From assembly GCA_023053575.1 (NCBI GenBank), contig JAKZAP010000013.1, forward strand, positions 20,059,689-20,123,688: 64,000 nucleotides of DNA, written 5' to 3'. Origin of the DNA: Branchinecta lynchi. Taxonomy: Eukaryota; Arthropoda; Branchiopoda; Anostraca; Branchinectidae. The position numbers and the translations under genes are program-made. The notes below the pieces were generated by a model, which saw only the letters and a list, made by a program, of their open reading frames with translations, had not been told where the DNA came from and made no database searches. Positions 22,691 to 33,800 of this stretch are shown here, one piece after another (the first letter of the stretch is position 1; every line of letters starts with the position of its first letter).

Positions 22691-22730
22691 GATGTATTAG
22701 TAAGATGTAATAGCGAGTATACTAATACAC

Positions 22731-22763
22731 CAATAAACCAGAAATAGTTGCTGGTTTATTGGT
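22731..22763. repeat. Perfect 13-bp hairpin at the edge of the tRNA-bearing unit
   Basis: CCAATAAACCAG and CTGGTTTATTGG are exact inverted copies around a 7-9 base loop. It sits just left of the shared unit that carries the tRNA-like sequence. The second unit has a much larger palindrome at the same place (51389-51766). Confidence 0.7.
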
Positions 22764-23028
22764 CCCGGTACAAGTCCTTATGTAAAGTGGCATCGATGTG
22801 TTATTATTAATTTTCGTGACATGGGGATGTGAACTGGTTAGATGAATTTGCCTTCGGGCGGGATCACTGTTCCTATGGCCGGCTTCTACCAGACTATTGT
22901 AGTGGTCTGCAAACTCTGTTGACAAGCCCCTCGGTAGCTCAAATGGTAGAGCGCCTGCCTTGTAAGCAGTGGGTCCTGGGTTCAAATCCCGGCTGAGGAG
23001 CATTTTTGTCTTTCAGTTCACTACTTAT
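22762..23028 (+). repeat. tRNA-bearing repeat unit, copy 1
   Basis: From GGTACAAGTCC through GTGAACTGGTTAGATGAATT and GGGATCACTGTTCCTATGGC to the tRNA-like sequence and about 25 bases beyond (ATTTTTGTCTTTCAGTTCAC). The same order and near-identical sequence recurs at 51730-51993. The left part has no recognised function. The unit ends about 50 bases before exon 2. Confidence 0.78.
22928..23000 (+). tRNA. tRNA-Thr(TGT)-like sequence (gene or tRNA-derived repeat)
   Basis: A 73-base cloverleaf can be drawn. Acceptor CCCTCGG pairs with CTGAGGA except for C1-A72 and one G-T. D arm is GCTC/GAGC with a GGTA loop. Anticodon loop is CTTGTAA (anticodon TGT, Thr) on a CCTGC/GCAGT stem with one mismatch. 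The T arm is CTGGG/CCCGG around TTCAAAT. A box TAGCTCAAATGG and B box GGTTCAAATCC are good polymerase III promoters. No intron and no encoded CCA. Because it lies in a dispersed unit, it may be a tRNA-derived repeat rather than a working gene. Confidence 0.6.
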
Positions 23029-23076
23029 TAAATATTACGTTTTTACACCACATTATAAAATATGTTTTTTCTTCAG

Positions 23077-23145
23077 ATTTGACTCGCTTGAAAACGGTGT
23101 TATTCATCTGAATGGAGTCAAGGAAACAGATGCAGGGAATTACAG
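23077..23145 (+). CDS. Exon 2: middle of Ig domain A
   Basis: A 69-base exon with acceptor CTTCAG and donor GTAAGA, phase 2 at both ends. It encodes FDSLENGVIHLNGVKETDAG followed by NY and the first two bases of Arg: Ig strands D to F, with the typical D-A-G-x-Y motif just before the second cysteine, which is coded by the next exon. The tRNA-bearing repeat unit ends only about 50 bases upstream of this acceptor. Confidence 0.88.
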
Positions 23146-23694
23146 GTAAGAATATGTATTTAAAGTTGTACTGAATATTGTCTGTAACAATTATCGTCGT
23201 ACACTGTTTCGGCGTAGAGAGCTTCCAAGGAATTCTTCAACGTATTGAGACAATCAGTCATTAGTACTTCAGGTGAAGAGCATTCCATGAGTTCGTCAGT
23301 CGCATTACCTAGGAGAATGAACCCGGGAAGACCTGGTAATCCAAGGAGATATCTGTTGAATAAATCTGGGCATACTGGTTTCTAGCTTCGCCAGATAAGT
23401 GGATACATTTGTGAATGTTGCTAGTTAGATGACCTACGTGCGGACATTTTTGGGAGTTGTAACGCAGTATTAGAATGGCCCTTTCTTTGCAAGATGCAAA
23501 GTACAAAATTTACAAGTAGCCTAAGTGAAACTACACTTGCATATTACAGTATTGCATACTGCCTGTATGTAATTTTTTATGTTGACCTGACCAGCGCTAT
23601 TTCCTTGTACAAAGCAAATAATTGATTAATGGAAGTATTCCAAATTTTTTATAATTAACAAATCCCGGTAGTTTTACGGAAGAGCGTTTTTTTC
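23146..23694. other. Unassigned intron sequence
   Basis: No element end, exon or RNA gene recognised. A 65-residue minus-strand frame at 23309-23506 has no family features. Confidence 0.35.
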
Positions 23695-24102
23695 TTCGGC
23701 CAAGGGCCATAGCGATCGCGATTTCTGTCCGTCCGTCGGTCTGTCGGTCGGTTGGTCTGTCCGGGTTTTGCTAGTTCGGGCACTTCCACATAAGCTAGGA
23801 CGATGAAACTTGGCAGGCATATCAGTCACTCGAAATGATAAAGTTAGAAATAATCCGATTCTCCGATCCCAGCATCGCGAGGGGATTGGAAGGGGGGAAT
23901 TTGGAATCTTGAGGTATTTGTAACTTTAGAGCGGGTGATCGGGTCCTAATGAAAATTTAACTTTGGAAAGAGCTCGTGCCTCAGACGACCCACTTAAAAT
24001 CCGGACCGAATCCGGTGACTTTTGGGTGGGAGCTAGAGGGGGCAACCGGAAATCTTGGGAAACGCTATGAATGGAGGGATCAGGATGAAACTTGCTTTAG
24101 CT
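23695..24102 (+). mobile_element. Family A element, copy A8, 3'-truncated
   Basis: Starts at GGCCAAGGGCCATAGCGATC, then a GTCC/GTCGG tract, GATGAAACTTGGCAGG and two more modules, ending abruptly after GGATGAAACTTGC. It lacks the 3' domain and closing motif. Its opening resembles A1 (AGCGATCGC form), so A1 and A8 form a subgroup distinct from the ATACCGATC form of A3-A5. Confidence 0.72.
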
Positions 24103-24199
24103 AGTAGGCTATGTGTAGGCCACTTCGGAATTCGTTCATAATGATAATAACGTCATACTACATCATACCAAGGATTTTTCCTCTGCACTTATTTTTTTA

Positions 24200-24602
24200 A
24201 TAGATTAAATTTGTTTGAAGACCCGCTGAAAATGCGTTACTTCGTTGTTCCGCTATTCGCGAATGATCGATTTTCAAATAGTGGGCTTTCTGTGTGATTT
24301 GTGGTACCTCCATGTGCTTGTATCTGTGCTGTATGCCTTAATAGAAAGATATAGGGTGTTTTTTTGTTCAGGCACTAAGCAGTGTTCACCAAGCTCACCA
24401 CTGCCCACTGAAAAGCCGCGTTTGTGTTGAGATTAAAATTTCCCGCGTCATAGTAGAATTTACGCTGTGGGGACGGCCGCAGATATTCTGTACGTCATAA
24501 CTGGAGCAAAGAGTGGAAAATGCAAAAATTCCATAGCAGAATCAAATAATTCAGTGTGTTCAGTTAAATGACACAAAAATAAGTTGGTTTTTCAGTCAAA
24601 CC
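24200..24602 (+). repeat. Family H repeat, copy 3
   Basis: GAAGACCCGCTGAAAATGCG, TTACTTCGTTGTTCCGC and the long downstream block with CACTGAAAAGCCGCGTTTGT and TCCCGCGTCATAGTAGAATT are shared with 31422-31800. The repeat is about 400 bases long and its end abuts the TTAA site of element F1. Confidence 0.6.
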
Positions 24603-24606
24603 TTAA

Positions 24607-25205
24607 AGGACACCGGAATGAAGAGTACCAAGTATCGTCCCTATCTGTATGACGTCCGTTAACTTTGCCTGCAGAAAACTATTACAGTTTTCAACTGATT
24701 ACAGGTTTGTTTCCTTCCCCGAAGTTGAACCAGAAGATTGACAGCCTGACGAGGACCCTTGCCAAGAAGGGCCGAAATATCGCTGGTGAAAAATCATAGC
24801 TGACGTATCCGTTGCAAACATTGTTTGAATACCTGCAGAAAACCCAATCCAAATACGAAATAGTGTTCCCAAGCTATGATTTTTGCTCCATTTTGCATAT
24901 GTACCAAACAATTTTAGTACCAAACAATTTTAGAAATGAACAAATGTCTTCAATCCACCCTTCTTCTGGATTTTTTTTCAACCAGTTAAGCCCAAACGTA
25001 TATCTTGAAGAAATTCCAATACGATCCGGCAAGCGCTGTACAAGATTTGAATGAATTGCGCTTTTTGCCTGCATGTGCAAACCTTCAGAAACGAACATCC
25101 CTATTTTGAAAACGTCACGCTCAGGAGAAGGATGCTCTCCGTGGCCATTTCTGTAAATGCATTCTCCATGGTGTGTTCAAGTATGGTTTCGTTGTTCAGG
25201 TGTCT
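24607..25205 (-). mobile_element. TTAA-flanked MITE F1, interrupted
   Basis: Flanked by TTAA (24603-24606 and 25206-25209), with ends AGGACACCGGAATGAAG and GTTCAGGTGTCT. It is the reverse-orientation relative of F2 at 47679-48116. A 164-base insertion at 24668-24843 carries the dispersed CTGACGAG module. TTAA duplications are typical of piggyBac-type insertions; assigning the superfamily from the site alone is inference. Confidence 0.75.
24668..24843 (+). mobile_element. Dispersed CTGACGAG module inserted in F1, 12-bp TSD
   Basis: CCTGCAGAAAAC occurs at 24668-24679 and 24832-24843 as an exact direct repeat. Between them are 152 bases with GGTTTGTTTCCTTCCCCGA, CAGCCTGACGAGGACCC, TTGCCAAGAAGGGCCGAAAT and TAGCTGACGTATCCGTT, ending in ATTGTTTGAATA. 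The long target duplication and the lack of inverted ends fit a short retroposon. Other copies or pieces are at 3930, 14005, 18772, 45494, 45575, 50566 and 54398. Confidence 0.75.
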
Positions 25206-26072
25206 TTAACTATAGGGCAGAACACTAACCAACATAAACAAAAAGCAAACGATTATAGTCAATAGATTAACTGAATATATCAAGAAAAGAAGAGGAGAAA
25301 AAGAGAGAGAGGGAAAAAGGAATAAGAACACAGACATATTCGTAGCTTTCGAAAATGTATTGGCGACAGATGCGAAAAAAGAAAGAAATGAATGGCTAAT
25401 TTATTTTTTTTCCTCCTCCTCCACTCAGTGACACAAGTTTGGCACTTACTCTTTCTATTTTTACTTTAAAATTATATTATCTTTACAATTCTATTGATAA
25501 CTTAGCATTTACCTTAATATTTTCACTTTTACTTTTTACAATAAAAAAAATTTATTAAAATTCAAAACCAATGAAAAGCGTTCAAATGATTATTGTAACA
25601 TGAAAACGAGTCTAACACACACTAAACGAACAAAAAACAAAACATAAGAGCACAACCCACGCCGAGAGGCGCCCTTCCGCAAAAACGAAAACGAGACTCG
25701 AATTCTTTTACAATCAAAACAAACACGCCAACCTCCCAACTTTGAAACCACTAAATCAAAAATTCTATTTAAATTTTCCCATAAACAATCAAAATGATTT
25801 CAATGTGCGCTATTATTACAAAAAACAAAACATTGGTAATAGAACACCCTGAAATCATCCCACACACAAATTTTAAATACCATTCATTTTTCTAATAAAA
25901 CCCACCAAAATTCAACTTTTCAAAAACATCTTCACCTCAATGACAACTGGGAAATGGTCAAGAGCAGGTGTACTGAATGTCCTAGTCAAAAGGTAATAAC
26001 ATAGAGCAAGTTTTAACGTTTCAAAAGGGGAAATCATCACAGGAGCTCTGTCAACTGGATATATCGTTCTAG
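25206..26072. other. A/T-rich intron stretch, nothing recognised
   Basis: Long adenine-rich runs and no element ends. The polypyrimidine tract and AG before exon 3 close it. Confidence 0.4.
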
Positions 26073-26275
26073 GTGCGTCGCGAACAACAGCCTGGCTGAG
26101 CGGTCTCGTCGGAGCCCGATTGGTCGACTTCAAGTGCGGCAGGTTGAAGGTGCATCACCGAGGCTTATAACGCCACCCGTCGAAGGTCGCGTTTATGTGC
26201 CGTTTGGTGGCTCGGTGGTACTGGAATGTGCTGCAGCTGGCATAAATGACACAGTCATTACATGGACTAAGGCTG
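26073..26275 (+). CDS. Exon 3: end of Ig domain A, start of Ig domain B
   Basis: Acceptor TTCTAG, donor GTAAGT. The first base completes Arg, giving YRCVANNSLAERSRRS with the second cysteine of Ig A. After the linker RQVEGASPRLITPP, Ig B begins: FGGSVVLECAAAG (first cysteine) and VITWTKAG (core tryptophan). NDT in the B domain is a potential N-glycosylation site. It ends in phase 1. This frame matches exons 2 and 4 exactly. A stop-free stretch beginning at 26134 is part of it, but its ATG is internal and is not a start. Confidence 0.88.
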
Positions 26276-26348
26276 GTAAGTGGGTTTCACAAAAGATGTA
26301 CCGTATGCTCCAGAGGTGTGAGGTTCTAAAATAAGAGCAACTCTTTTT

Positions 26349-27712
26349 ATGGCACTTGCAGCCTCTGGCCCAAGTGCCATACACCGATCTTAATTCCGTC
26401 TGTCGGTCGGGCGGTCTATCCCACGATTGCGAGCTAGGGTGCTAGGACGATGAAACTTGACAGGCTTATAAGGGACCCGACGAAACTAACTTGAAAATTA
26501 TCAGTTTCCCTATCCGACCATCTAGGGGGGAGTGGAAGGAAGGGAATCCGGCAAATTGAGTCCTCCGTAACTTTCGAACGGGTGATCGGATTCGAATGAA
26601 ACTGAATAACTGAATAGAAGACATGTCTTTGATGTCCGATTTGAAGTCCGGACCGAACTCGACAGCCCTGGGAGAGATGGGGGGGGGGGGGAGACCGGAA
26701 ATTTTGAGAAACGGTTAGAATGGACGGATTGGAGTGAAACTTGCTGTGAAGAACAAGCATCTGCTATAGATGAATCGTTTACACAAGATTGGATCCAGAC
26801 ACTTTGGAGGGGGTTGGGGGGTGATGGGGAGTTTCCCGGAATTCTGGTGATGGCGGTTTGAGGGATTTTTACGACGAAACTTGGCAGGCGTATCAGGGAC
26901 CCGGGAGTGGGGGGAGGGGGAATCCGGAATATTGAGTCATGCGTAACTTTGGAATGGGCTATCGGATTCCAGTGAAATTTAAGAATTGAACGGAGGACAT
27001 ATCTCTGATGTTCTTTTTCATATGTCCGGACCGGATCCGACAATTGTTGGGGGAGGGGGGAACGGAAATACGTGACCCGCTGAGACTGGAGAGATGGGGA
27101 TGGAACTCGGTGGGACTAACAAAAAAATGCTCTGGATATTTCGTCCACATAACCGGATTGGATCCGGGCACTGTAGGAAGTTAGATCGGACGGGGGGGGG
27201 GGGGGGGGGGGATTTCGGTGATCGTGATTTAAGGTACTTCCAGATGTTCTAGGACGATGAAACTTGGCTGGAAAATTAGAGAGTACTTTAGATCAAACGA
27301 TACATTTCGACCCATGAATTTATGACTTGTCTCATTGGGTTTTGCTTAAAAAATTTGTCCAAACAATGTTTCAAAGTCAGCTTGGGCTCAAAGAATATTT
27401 AAAATTTATCTCTTAACAGAAAAGTGAAAAAAATACTTCTGACCAAGCGATATATATTAATGATCCCAACCGGCCTATTATCGTATTTGTCTGAAGGGTT
27501 TTGCGTACAGATAGATTTCTAGCGTCTCCAAAGTGCGCATCATTACAGCCAGTTTCAAAAATAAAATACTTTTTACCAAACACGATTCATGGTCATTTTT
27601 TTCTCAAGGGATTTGCTTACAAATGATCAGAGAAAACCCACGAAAAGGCAAATTCTACATTCCATCCTCTGAACCAGCCTCGCAAGTGCCATAAGAGCAT
27701 CTGGCTCTTGTT
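26349..27712 (+). mobile_element. Family A element, copy A9, complete
   Basis: Hairpin ATGGCACTTG (26349-26358) / CAAGTGCCAT (26371-26380), GTCGGGCGG tract, five or more ATGAAACTTG-like modules with G-rich boxes, a run of 20 G at 27192-27211, the 3' domain with GGGTTTTGCTTA phrases, and a closing CAAGTGCCAT (27683-27692) plus AAGAGCATCTGGCTCTTGTT. It begins only about 70 bases after exon 3. Confidence 0.8.
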
Positions 27713-27790
27713 CATTATATGGGCATATATGGCATATATGTATATACTATATATGTATATATATATATATGTTTATATATTATGCAACAG
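27713..27790. repeat. TA-rich microsatellite
   Basis: Runs of TATATATGTATATA extend for about 65 bases directly after the A9 terminus. Confidence 0.85.
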
Positions 27791-29010
27791 AAAAGGCTTT
27801 CGCCTGTAAATAGCTCTGAGGTGGTGGTGAATAAACATTATTAGAAACAAAGAAAGCAAAAGGTGACATTGCGAAGTTTTGAAGCCAACTCTGAAGGCCA
27901 TAGCCGAGACTAGCACAAGCCACCTTTGTTTTCTTTTCTGTATTTTTTTTAGTTCACTTAAAAAATATATAAATCTCGCCTAGTGGTAACTCAGAAACGC
28001 TTGAAAAGTTGTTGCGACTTTTAAGCGCACTCTTCGTGCCATTAATTTGTAACGCTTTGTCAGTTATGGCACCACAGCAAAAGAATGTAGTCATTATGTT
28101 CACTTCCGAGTTATGTAACTGTTTAGGATAATTCGAAAATAGAGCGCTACCACGACAAATACCAAATTAGTTTCACCCGTTACAGGCGCGACCGAATATA
28201 GAAATTACATGATTCTTCGTAAGTATTCTGTATATAATATTATCCCTAGATCCATTACGGGAAGAAGAAGCTTCAGTTGAAGTTTATGCTTTTCGCCATT
28301 GTTTCATTTCGCACTTAGGGATATGAGGTTTCAGGTCTTTTTTTTTTTTTTACTGAGCCGAGTTTGCCAGTACAGCAGTGGGAACTTGACCGAAAGTTTC
28401 ACGTCCAGCGACAATTCTTTCAAAAATAAAGGCGTCAGAGGCTTCTGAATTTAGTCTTTCAATTTGCAAAATTCGGCAGGATTTTCTTGCTTCGCCTTTC
28501 CACCTTTGACGTGCGTCGAGCCTATGTGTCGGAGAGCGGGCGGTGTGTACAGAGTTGGCGAGCGCCTACAAAAGAAGTGATTTCACAGCAAGTATCAGTA
28601 TTTTCAAAACGATATTTCCTCAGATTATTTGCGAACTGAGTCGTTGTATTGTTTTACACTTTAGCGTCGAATCTTCCTGGTAAGGATCCTCTTGTACCTA
28701 GAAGAACGAACTCGCAGTCATTGCCAGTTGATCCTTGGAACAGCCTTTGCTCAAAATTGCTCAAAATTTCTTCGGGTTATTTAGAGGCGAAATCCTTTTC
28801 TGTTGCTTTTCGGTCATTACCTTTGGTGCAGTCATTACCAGTTCTGTTGAGCCTTACATGAATTTGATGCGTTATTCTCAGCCGTTTAAGTTGTGTTTTA
28901 TCATTAAGTTTTTGTTTTGGATAGTTAGTGGTGATTCTGGTTGAAAATGAGTTGTTGTTTTTTGGTTGATTTTCTGGTTGGGCGTCCCAGACCGCGTAAG
29001 TCAAGCTCCT
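27791..29010. other. Unassigned intron sequence
   Basis: No element ends, exon or RNA gene. Two overlapping + frames at 28649-28944 lack splice context and family features. Confidence 0.35.
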
Positions 29011-29019
29011 TTCTTTCAT

Positions 29020-29186
29020 TCCCCTTTTTTCCTTTGTCTTTGTTTTTGTCGAAGTTTTGTTTTTATTAATGTTTTGTTTCGAGGGTAATTAGTCCCTTAC
29101 AGGTTCGCCTCTGGGCATTGAAGATTCCATTTTTTTTTAATAAACCCTTCATTCATTCATTCATTCATTCATTCATTCATTCATAC
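29020..29186 (+). mobile_element. Retroposon 3' end with CATT tail
   Basis: A T-rich segment ends in GGTTCGCCTCTGGGCATTGA, a T run, TTTAATAAACCCTT and then about nine CATT units (29148-29184). AATAAA followed by a microsatellite tail is the usual form of a 5'-truncated non-LTR element. Confidence 0.55.
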
Positions 29187-29913
29187 GGTTGTTAACGCTG
29201 AATCGATCAATAGTTTCAGTTGCATTATTGATGGGATTATAACTCCGATCAGTTCGATTGCTCAAAATTTCCTGAGTTGAGAGTAGAGTAGATTTTTAAT
29301 TCTAAAAAGTAACTTTCACAGCGTGAACGCCGAATTTGACTTCTACGTCCAAACATAACTAAACACTCGAATCAACTTGTCAGTTCAATAATAATTGCAA
29401 CACAATTCGTAACAAATTCATCAGTCGATACAAAACTTATCCACCACAGTTTACACGATAGGCTCATTCGGCGATCATTTTGCCAAAAACTTCTAAAACA
29501 AATAAAAATCGCGTTAAAGAAATGATTTGATTTTTTTTCAAATTCAATCAAAGTCAATTTTTAATCATTACGTCAAAAGTAATTTCACTTAAATACATAT
29601 ATAAAACAAAATAAAACATACTAAAAGGGTCAAAAGCTAAACTAACAAATTCAACGAAAATAGTGACTATGTTTACTGGTTGTTGTACAATTCAACAAAA
29701 CTTGAATTTGATTTGAGTGTGAGTTATTTAAAGACGAAAACCTTTCCTGTTGCTTTGCATTAAAACAAAATAAAATCAATATAAGCCACCTCGGAGTTAT
29801 GCGTCCTTGGCCAAAGATCTGGGTAGAAATAATTTCTGTTTTGTTTTTCACATACAACACAAAAACTTTCCGAGTGAAATTAGTGATTTTCTGTGCGCTT
29901 TCGACTCAGTGTA

Positions 29914-30071
29914 CACTGTAAAAAAAAATCTCGCAGTATTTGCTACTGGGATTAATCTTGTCTTTATTGAGATAAGATTATCCCTAATTAGGATTAATTT
30001 TATCCCAATAGAGATAAAATTAATCCCAGTAGTAAATACTGCATCCTTGTTCGGAGAAACTTTTTACAGTG
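29914..30071. mobile_element. Palindromic TA-flanked MITE (Tc1/mariner-like)
   Basis: Starts CACTGTAAAAAAAA and ends TTTTTACAGTG, flanked by TA on both sides (29912-29913 and 30072-30073). The interior is a near-palindrome: GCAGTATTTGCTACTGGGAT and its inverse ATCCCAGTAGTAAATACTGC, with GATTAAT/ATTAATC arms. A TA duplication and a CACTG start are typical of Tc1/mariner MITEs. No coding; an ORF at 29807-30235 merely spans it. Confidence 0.8.
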
Positions 30072-30073
30072 TA

Positions 30074-31347
30074 GACTCTTTCTTTCCATTTGAAAACCGT
30101 ACATGCCATGCTAAAAAGTCTAAAGAGCAAAGCAAAATAAATTTTAAGCCTAAATTTTCGAGTATAAATGCATTATACAACATACAAGATAAACAGTGTC
30201 TGCCAAAAATACACGAAAAAATAATTCAAGCTTAATTTCCCTGCTTCACCGAGTCTTCAATAAGTTCATTACTGAGTGCCAGTGTTAGTAAGCACGAGCA
30301 GGTACAGCTGTACCTTGTTATACTTATATTATACTTTATTTTGCATTTGAGTTTTCGTATCGTAATTGACTAAACAAGTCAGTCATTGTGTACCAGAGGT
30401 TAACTCTTTTTATTAAATGTATTGCACGAATACTTTTATTTTAGATTTTCCAGGATTCAAGATTCAACAACTTTACTAAAAAAAATTCATTCCGGCTTGA
30501 CGAACGGTTACAAACAAAGCACGTACGTGCTTGAAAAACGCAACCAGTACACATTTACTACCATATTATATAACTAATCTGAATTAATAAATTAACGAAT
30601 CAACTGAATTAATAAATTAATTCATAAGTGGTTAATATAAATTGTGAAGATATCTTTATTGACGACTAAACGAATATTCGGCTTGTCCACTTCCTGTTTT
30701 AGAAATTAATTGAATTGAATCGAGTCGTCACCATTTGAGCAAAGTGTGCGACTTGACTGACAGAATCTAAAAAGTTGTAGTCAAAGAGCGGGGATATCTA
30801 AAGCTTATAGTTCTAGCGACGGTGCAAAAGGCAGAATAAGCACGAGCTGTCCTTTAATTAAAATAAACCACCGTGGAACGAGTGTATGGCACCCGAAGTT
30901 GTATCTCCTTCCTATTTAGGGGGGGGGGACTACCGTACATCACTCGTTTTGATTGCAAAGGGATCCAGGTATTCCCTTGATGACAATCATTTAAAATCAT
31001 TTCGAGAAGGAAAAGCGGATTAACAGGGAATCCAGTAATCCCAGTTGCGGTCTTTGGGTCACGTCACATCTGTTGGGAGAGAGGGGAAGGGGGAATTTGT
31101 GGTATGAAGGAATTAGCACTTATTCGCAAATAACCAGATGTTTTGGGGATTTGAGTTCAAGAAATTTCGGGTTCGGGCTATTAGTCGTAATCTCCACTGA
31201 GGATTTTGTTCTTGGGGTTAGCGATTATTTGCGCTGGGTGATTCGAGTGTTGGAATTTCGAAACTTAATGGGTGACTTAATTCTTCTACTAATAACATTA
31301 GAGTGTCGGGCTCAATTCAAAAGCATTCTCGCAGGCGAAGTCACCCA
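30074..31347. other. Unassigned intron sequence
   Basis: No element ends, exon or RNA gene recognised. A C/G-poor stretch with AATTAATAAATTAA-like short repeats at about 30575-30630. Confidence 0.35.
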
Positions 31348-31805
31348 CATTTAAAGTTTAACCGAAAAGGACCGGGATAGGACAATTTAATTACCCATAG
31401 CTTAGTCATTTAAATAGGCTTGAAGACCTGGTGTAAATGCGTTATTTCGTTGCTCTGCTGTTCACGAATAATCTATTTTCCTAGTGGAATTCCCTGTCGG
31501 GTTCGTGGTAACTCAATGCGCTTCTACCTGCGTTGTATGCTTGACAAAAGCGATTTATGAAAAACAAATACCAGGCAGTGAGCTTCTTTCTGCAAGATGA
31601 TCACTGGCCCCTGAAAAGCTGTGTTTGTATTAAGATTCAATTTTCCGCGTCAGAGTAGAATTTTGTGTTGTGAGGAAGGCCGTGGGTTTCTGAATACCTA
31701 CGGAGGTGTTCTGATACTAGAGCAAATAGCAAACAAGAAAAATCCCTTGTATTCAGTTAAGTGATAAAAAAATAAGTTCGATTTACAGTTAAACTGTAAT
31801 TCGCG
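31348..31805 (+). repeat. Family H repeat, copy 4 (longest)
   Basis: Opens AAAGTTTAACCGAAAAGGAC, then GAAGACCTGGTGTAAATGCG, CCTGAAAAGCTGTGTTTGT, TTCCGCGTCAGAGTAGAATT and AATAAGTTCGATTTACAGTT. It combines the parts seen separately in copies 1-3. No termini, target duplication or frame found. Confidence 0.6.
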
Positions 31806-33090
31806 AATTCGAACCAGTGCTGAGTCGTAACACTAGCATCATCCAGTGAAGTGATTCAGAAAGTGCACTGCTGAGGCTCTGACTAGTAGCTCCCAGCACA
31901 ACATTCATGAGAGAGAAAACTTAGCTGGTGTACGAACAAAATTAGAAAAATAACTAAGTATTTACCAGTATTTATATATTTCAGTAAATTGTTTTGAGGT
32001 TGGTTTATCATTTCATCCGCCATATTCAAAAGTGGATACTCAGTGATTATCCATCAATGGATAATCAGTGAGCCGGCGAGAAATAGTGACGATTTACTCT
32101 GTAGGATCGAATGTGGTTTCTGATAGGCTATCTGTGGGTAACACCGGCTTGGTAGGCCTATTTATTTTGCCCTCGTAGCTTCTTTCTTTTTCAATCGATC
32201 TTGCTTTAGATCGAACTAGAACAAGTGGCTACGTCTCAGCCTCCAACTCAGTGACGTTAATACAAAATCTACCAAACAGTTTACCCTACTTTAACGTCAC
32301 TTAAACTTTCGTCTTATACCTACTTTCTTTTTATACTTTCCCACTAAAAAAATAACTTTTATTTTCAAACTTTTAATTTTTTATTAAACATTCACGTAAA
32401 ACTCTCTCGCCTATTAGGAGTATCCAGAAAAAAGATGCAGTTTTGTTTCATTCCAGTCTGCTGTTAATGATTTCTCTTCCACCGCAAACACCTAAAATGT
32501 TGGATTGTTGAAATTGCAATATAAAACCTGGGACATATCGCGAAATTCAGCGACCAGTAGCAACACTGGAAAAGACACACATAGCCCTGAAGATCATTTG
32601 CATATAATACGAAGATCTCGCGAACGATAAGCCTTGACGTTTATGAGTTTACACGTTTTCCTCTGGGACAAAAGCTGGTAGTTTTCTTGATTGCGAACAA
32701 CAGTATAAGGGTTTTGTAAATTCGCAGATTGAGAATAATGGGAGGTTTTCGACTGCGGGCAATTTTGGTAAGTTGAAGTGTTCGAGCGATTGACGTTAAA
32801 AGTAAAAGTAAGTATGTAGACTTTACTACCCATCATGGTAAAAAGTAAGAAAAGACATACGGTGGAGTAAAAAGTAAGGAAAGAAAACTTTTAATGTTGG
32901 CTTGTAGGCCAACATTATGAATAACCAAACAATATAATAAAAACAAAATAGAGACTTCCAAGGATGGTTAGACTGACTTGCCGTTGACATCGAAGTAGCT
33001 GAGCCCCGAATTTCATGTTTCTCATAAAGGCTGGATTCACCCCGCCAACTAGGCCGCCAAACTCACGCCGCCAAACTAAGACATACTTAA
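31806..33090. other. Unassigned intron sequence
   Basis: No exon or element end recognised. Near 33030-33070 there is a small direct repeat of CGCCAAACT within GCCGCCAAACTCACGCCGCC. Confidence 0.35.
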
Positions 33091-33452
33091 AGTACAGGTT
33101 GTACCTATCATACCAATTTAACCTACTTCGGGAACTGCTCCATCAATTCTTAAAACCGAAGACCCTAATTTCATCCAATACATTCTAACCCTCCCCCCCC
33201 CCTCCAACGACAACTCGTGACATTAACATATGTTCTACTTCCCAATAGCTTATCACGAGAAGCTCCCTTGTCAGAAAGATCGGTTATATATATTTTTTCC
33301 CCTGTTTTTACTGAAAATGGACGGCCTGGGCAAAGGCTTAAAACAGTCAGAGCTGTGCGTAATTTGCCAAAAGCTAACCTAGTTTTAAAGTATTCAGCTA
33401 TTGTAAAATCACAGAATTTAAACGGTAGGCCTAAACAAATGCGACGGGTGCT
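33091..33452 (+). mobile_element. TTAA-flanked element E, copy 3 (diverged)
   Basis: Flanked by TTAA at 33087-33090 and 33453-33456. It keeps the order of phrases of the two better copies at 44029-44398 and 62643-63015: ACATTCTAACCCTC, GGCAAAGGCTTAAAACAG and TAGTTTTAAAGTATTCA. End motifs have decayed (AGTACAGG and GGGTGCT). No coding. Confidence 0.65.
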
Positions 33453-33800
33453 TTAAGGAACAACTTCGCAAAGCTTTTTTACCATCTTCAGTAAGCATGT
33501 CCCCAAAAGAGGTAAATACAGAATTTGAAATCTAGGCAGCTACTCAGCCTCTTTGTTGGCCTTAGATGTTTGATCGTAAATGGTCTTTCTCTTGATCCTT
33601 ATGAAAGTATTATTTTGTATGCCTTCTTTAGTCACCATTTTTTTTAAATCCAATTTTTGTCTGTAGCCTAACTTCGTTCGACAGGACTTTGTTAGCATGC
33701 AATCTTAATATGCGTGTTGCGTCTCTCCCCCCCCCCCCTACACACAGTTAAAATATTGTACGTAAATAATAATTATTATATTTGCTTCTTTGTTTTCAAG

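Noticed and set aside
24692..24831. Complete, self-cleaving hammerhead ribozyme
   Set aside because: The conserved boxes and a stem II are present, but I could not pair a stem I flanking a UH cleavage site, and stem III is at most about 4 bp (ATAT/GTAT). Only a hammerhead-like core is supported.
24812..25054. Short protein shared by MITE copies F1 and F2 (frame ending PIRSGKRCTRFE)
   Set aside because: The frame is kept in both copies, but changes between them are mostly amino-acid altering and the opposite strand is equally open. This looks like shared ancestry, not coding constraint.
28649..28944. Overlapping + frames with FWIVSG-like hydrophobic end
   Set aside because: No acceptor or donor in phase with neighbouring exons. 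They lie in an intron between exons 3 and 4, whose phases already match each other.
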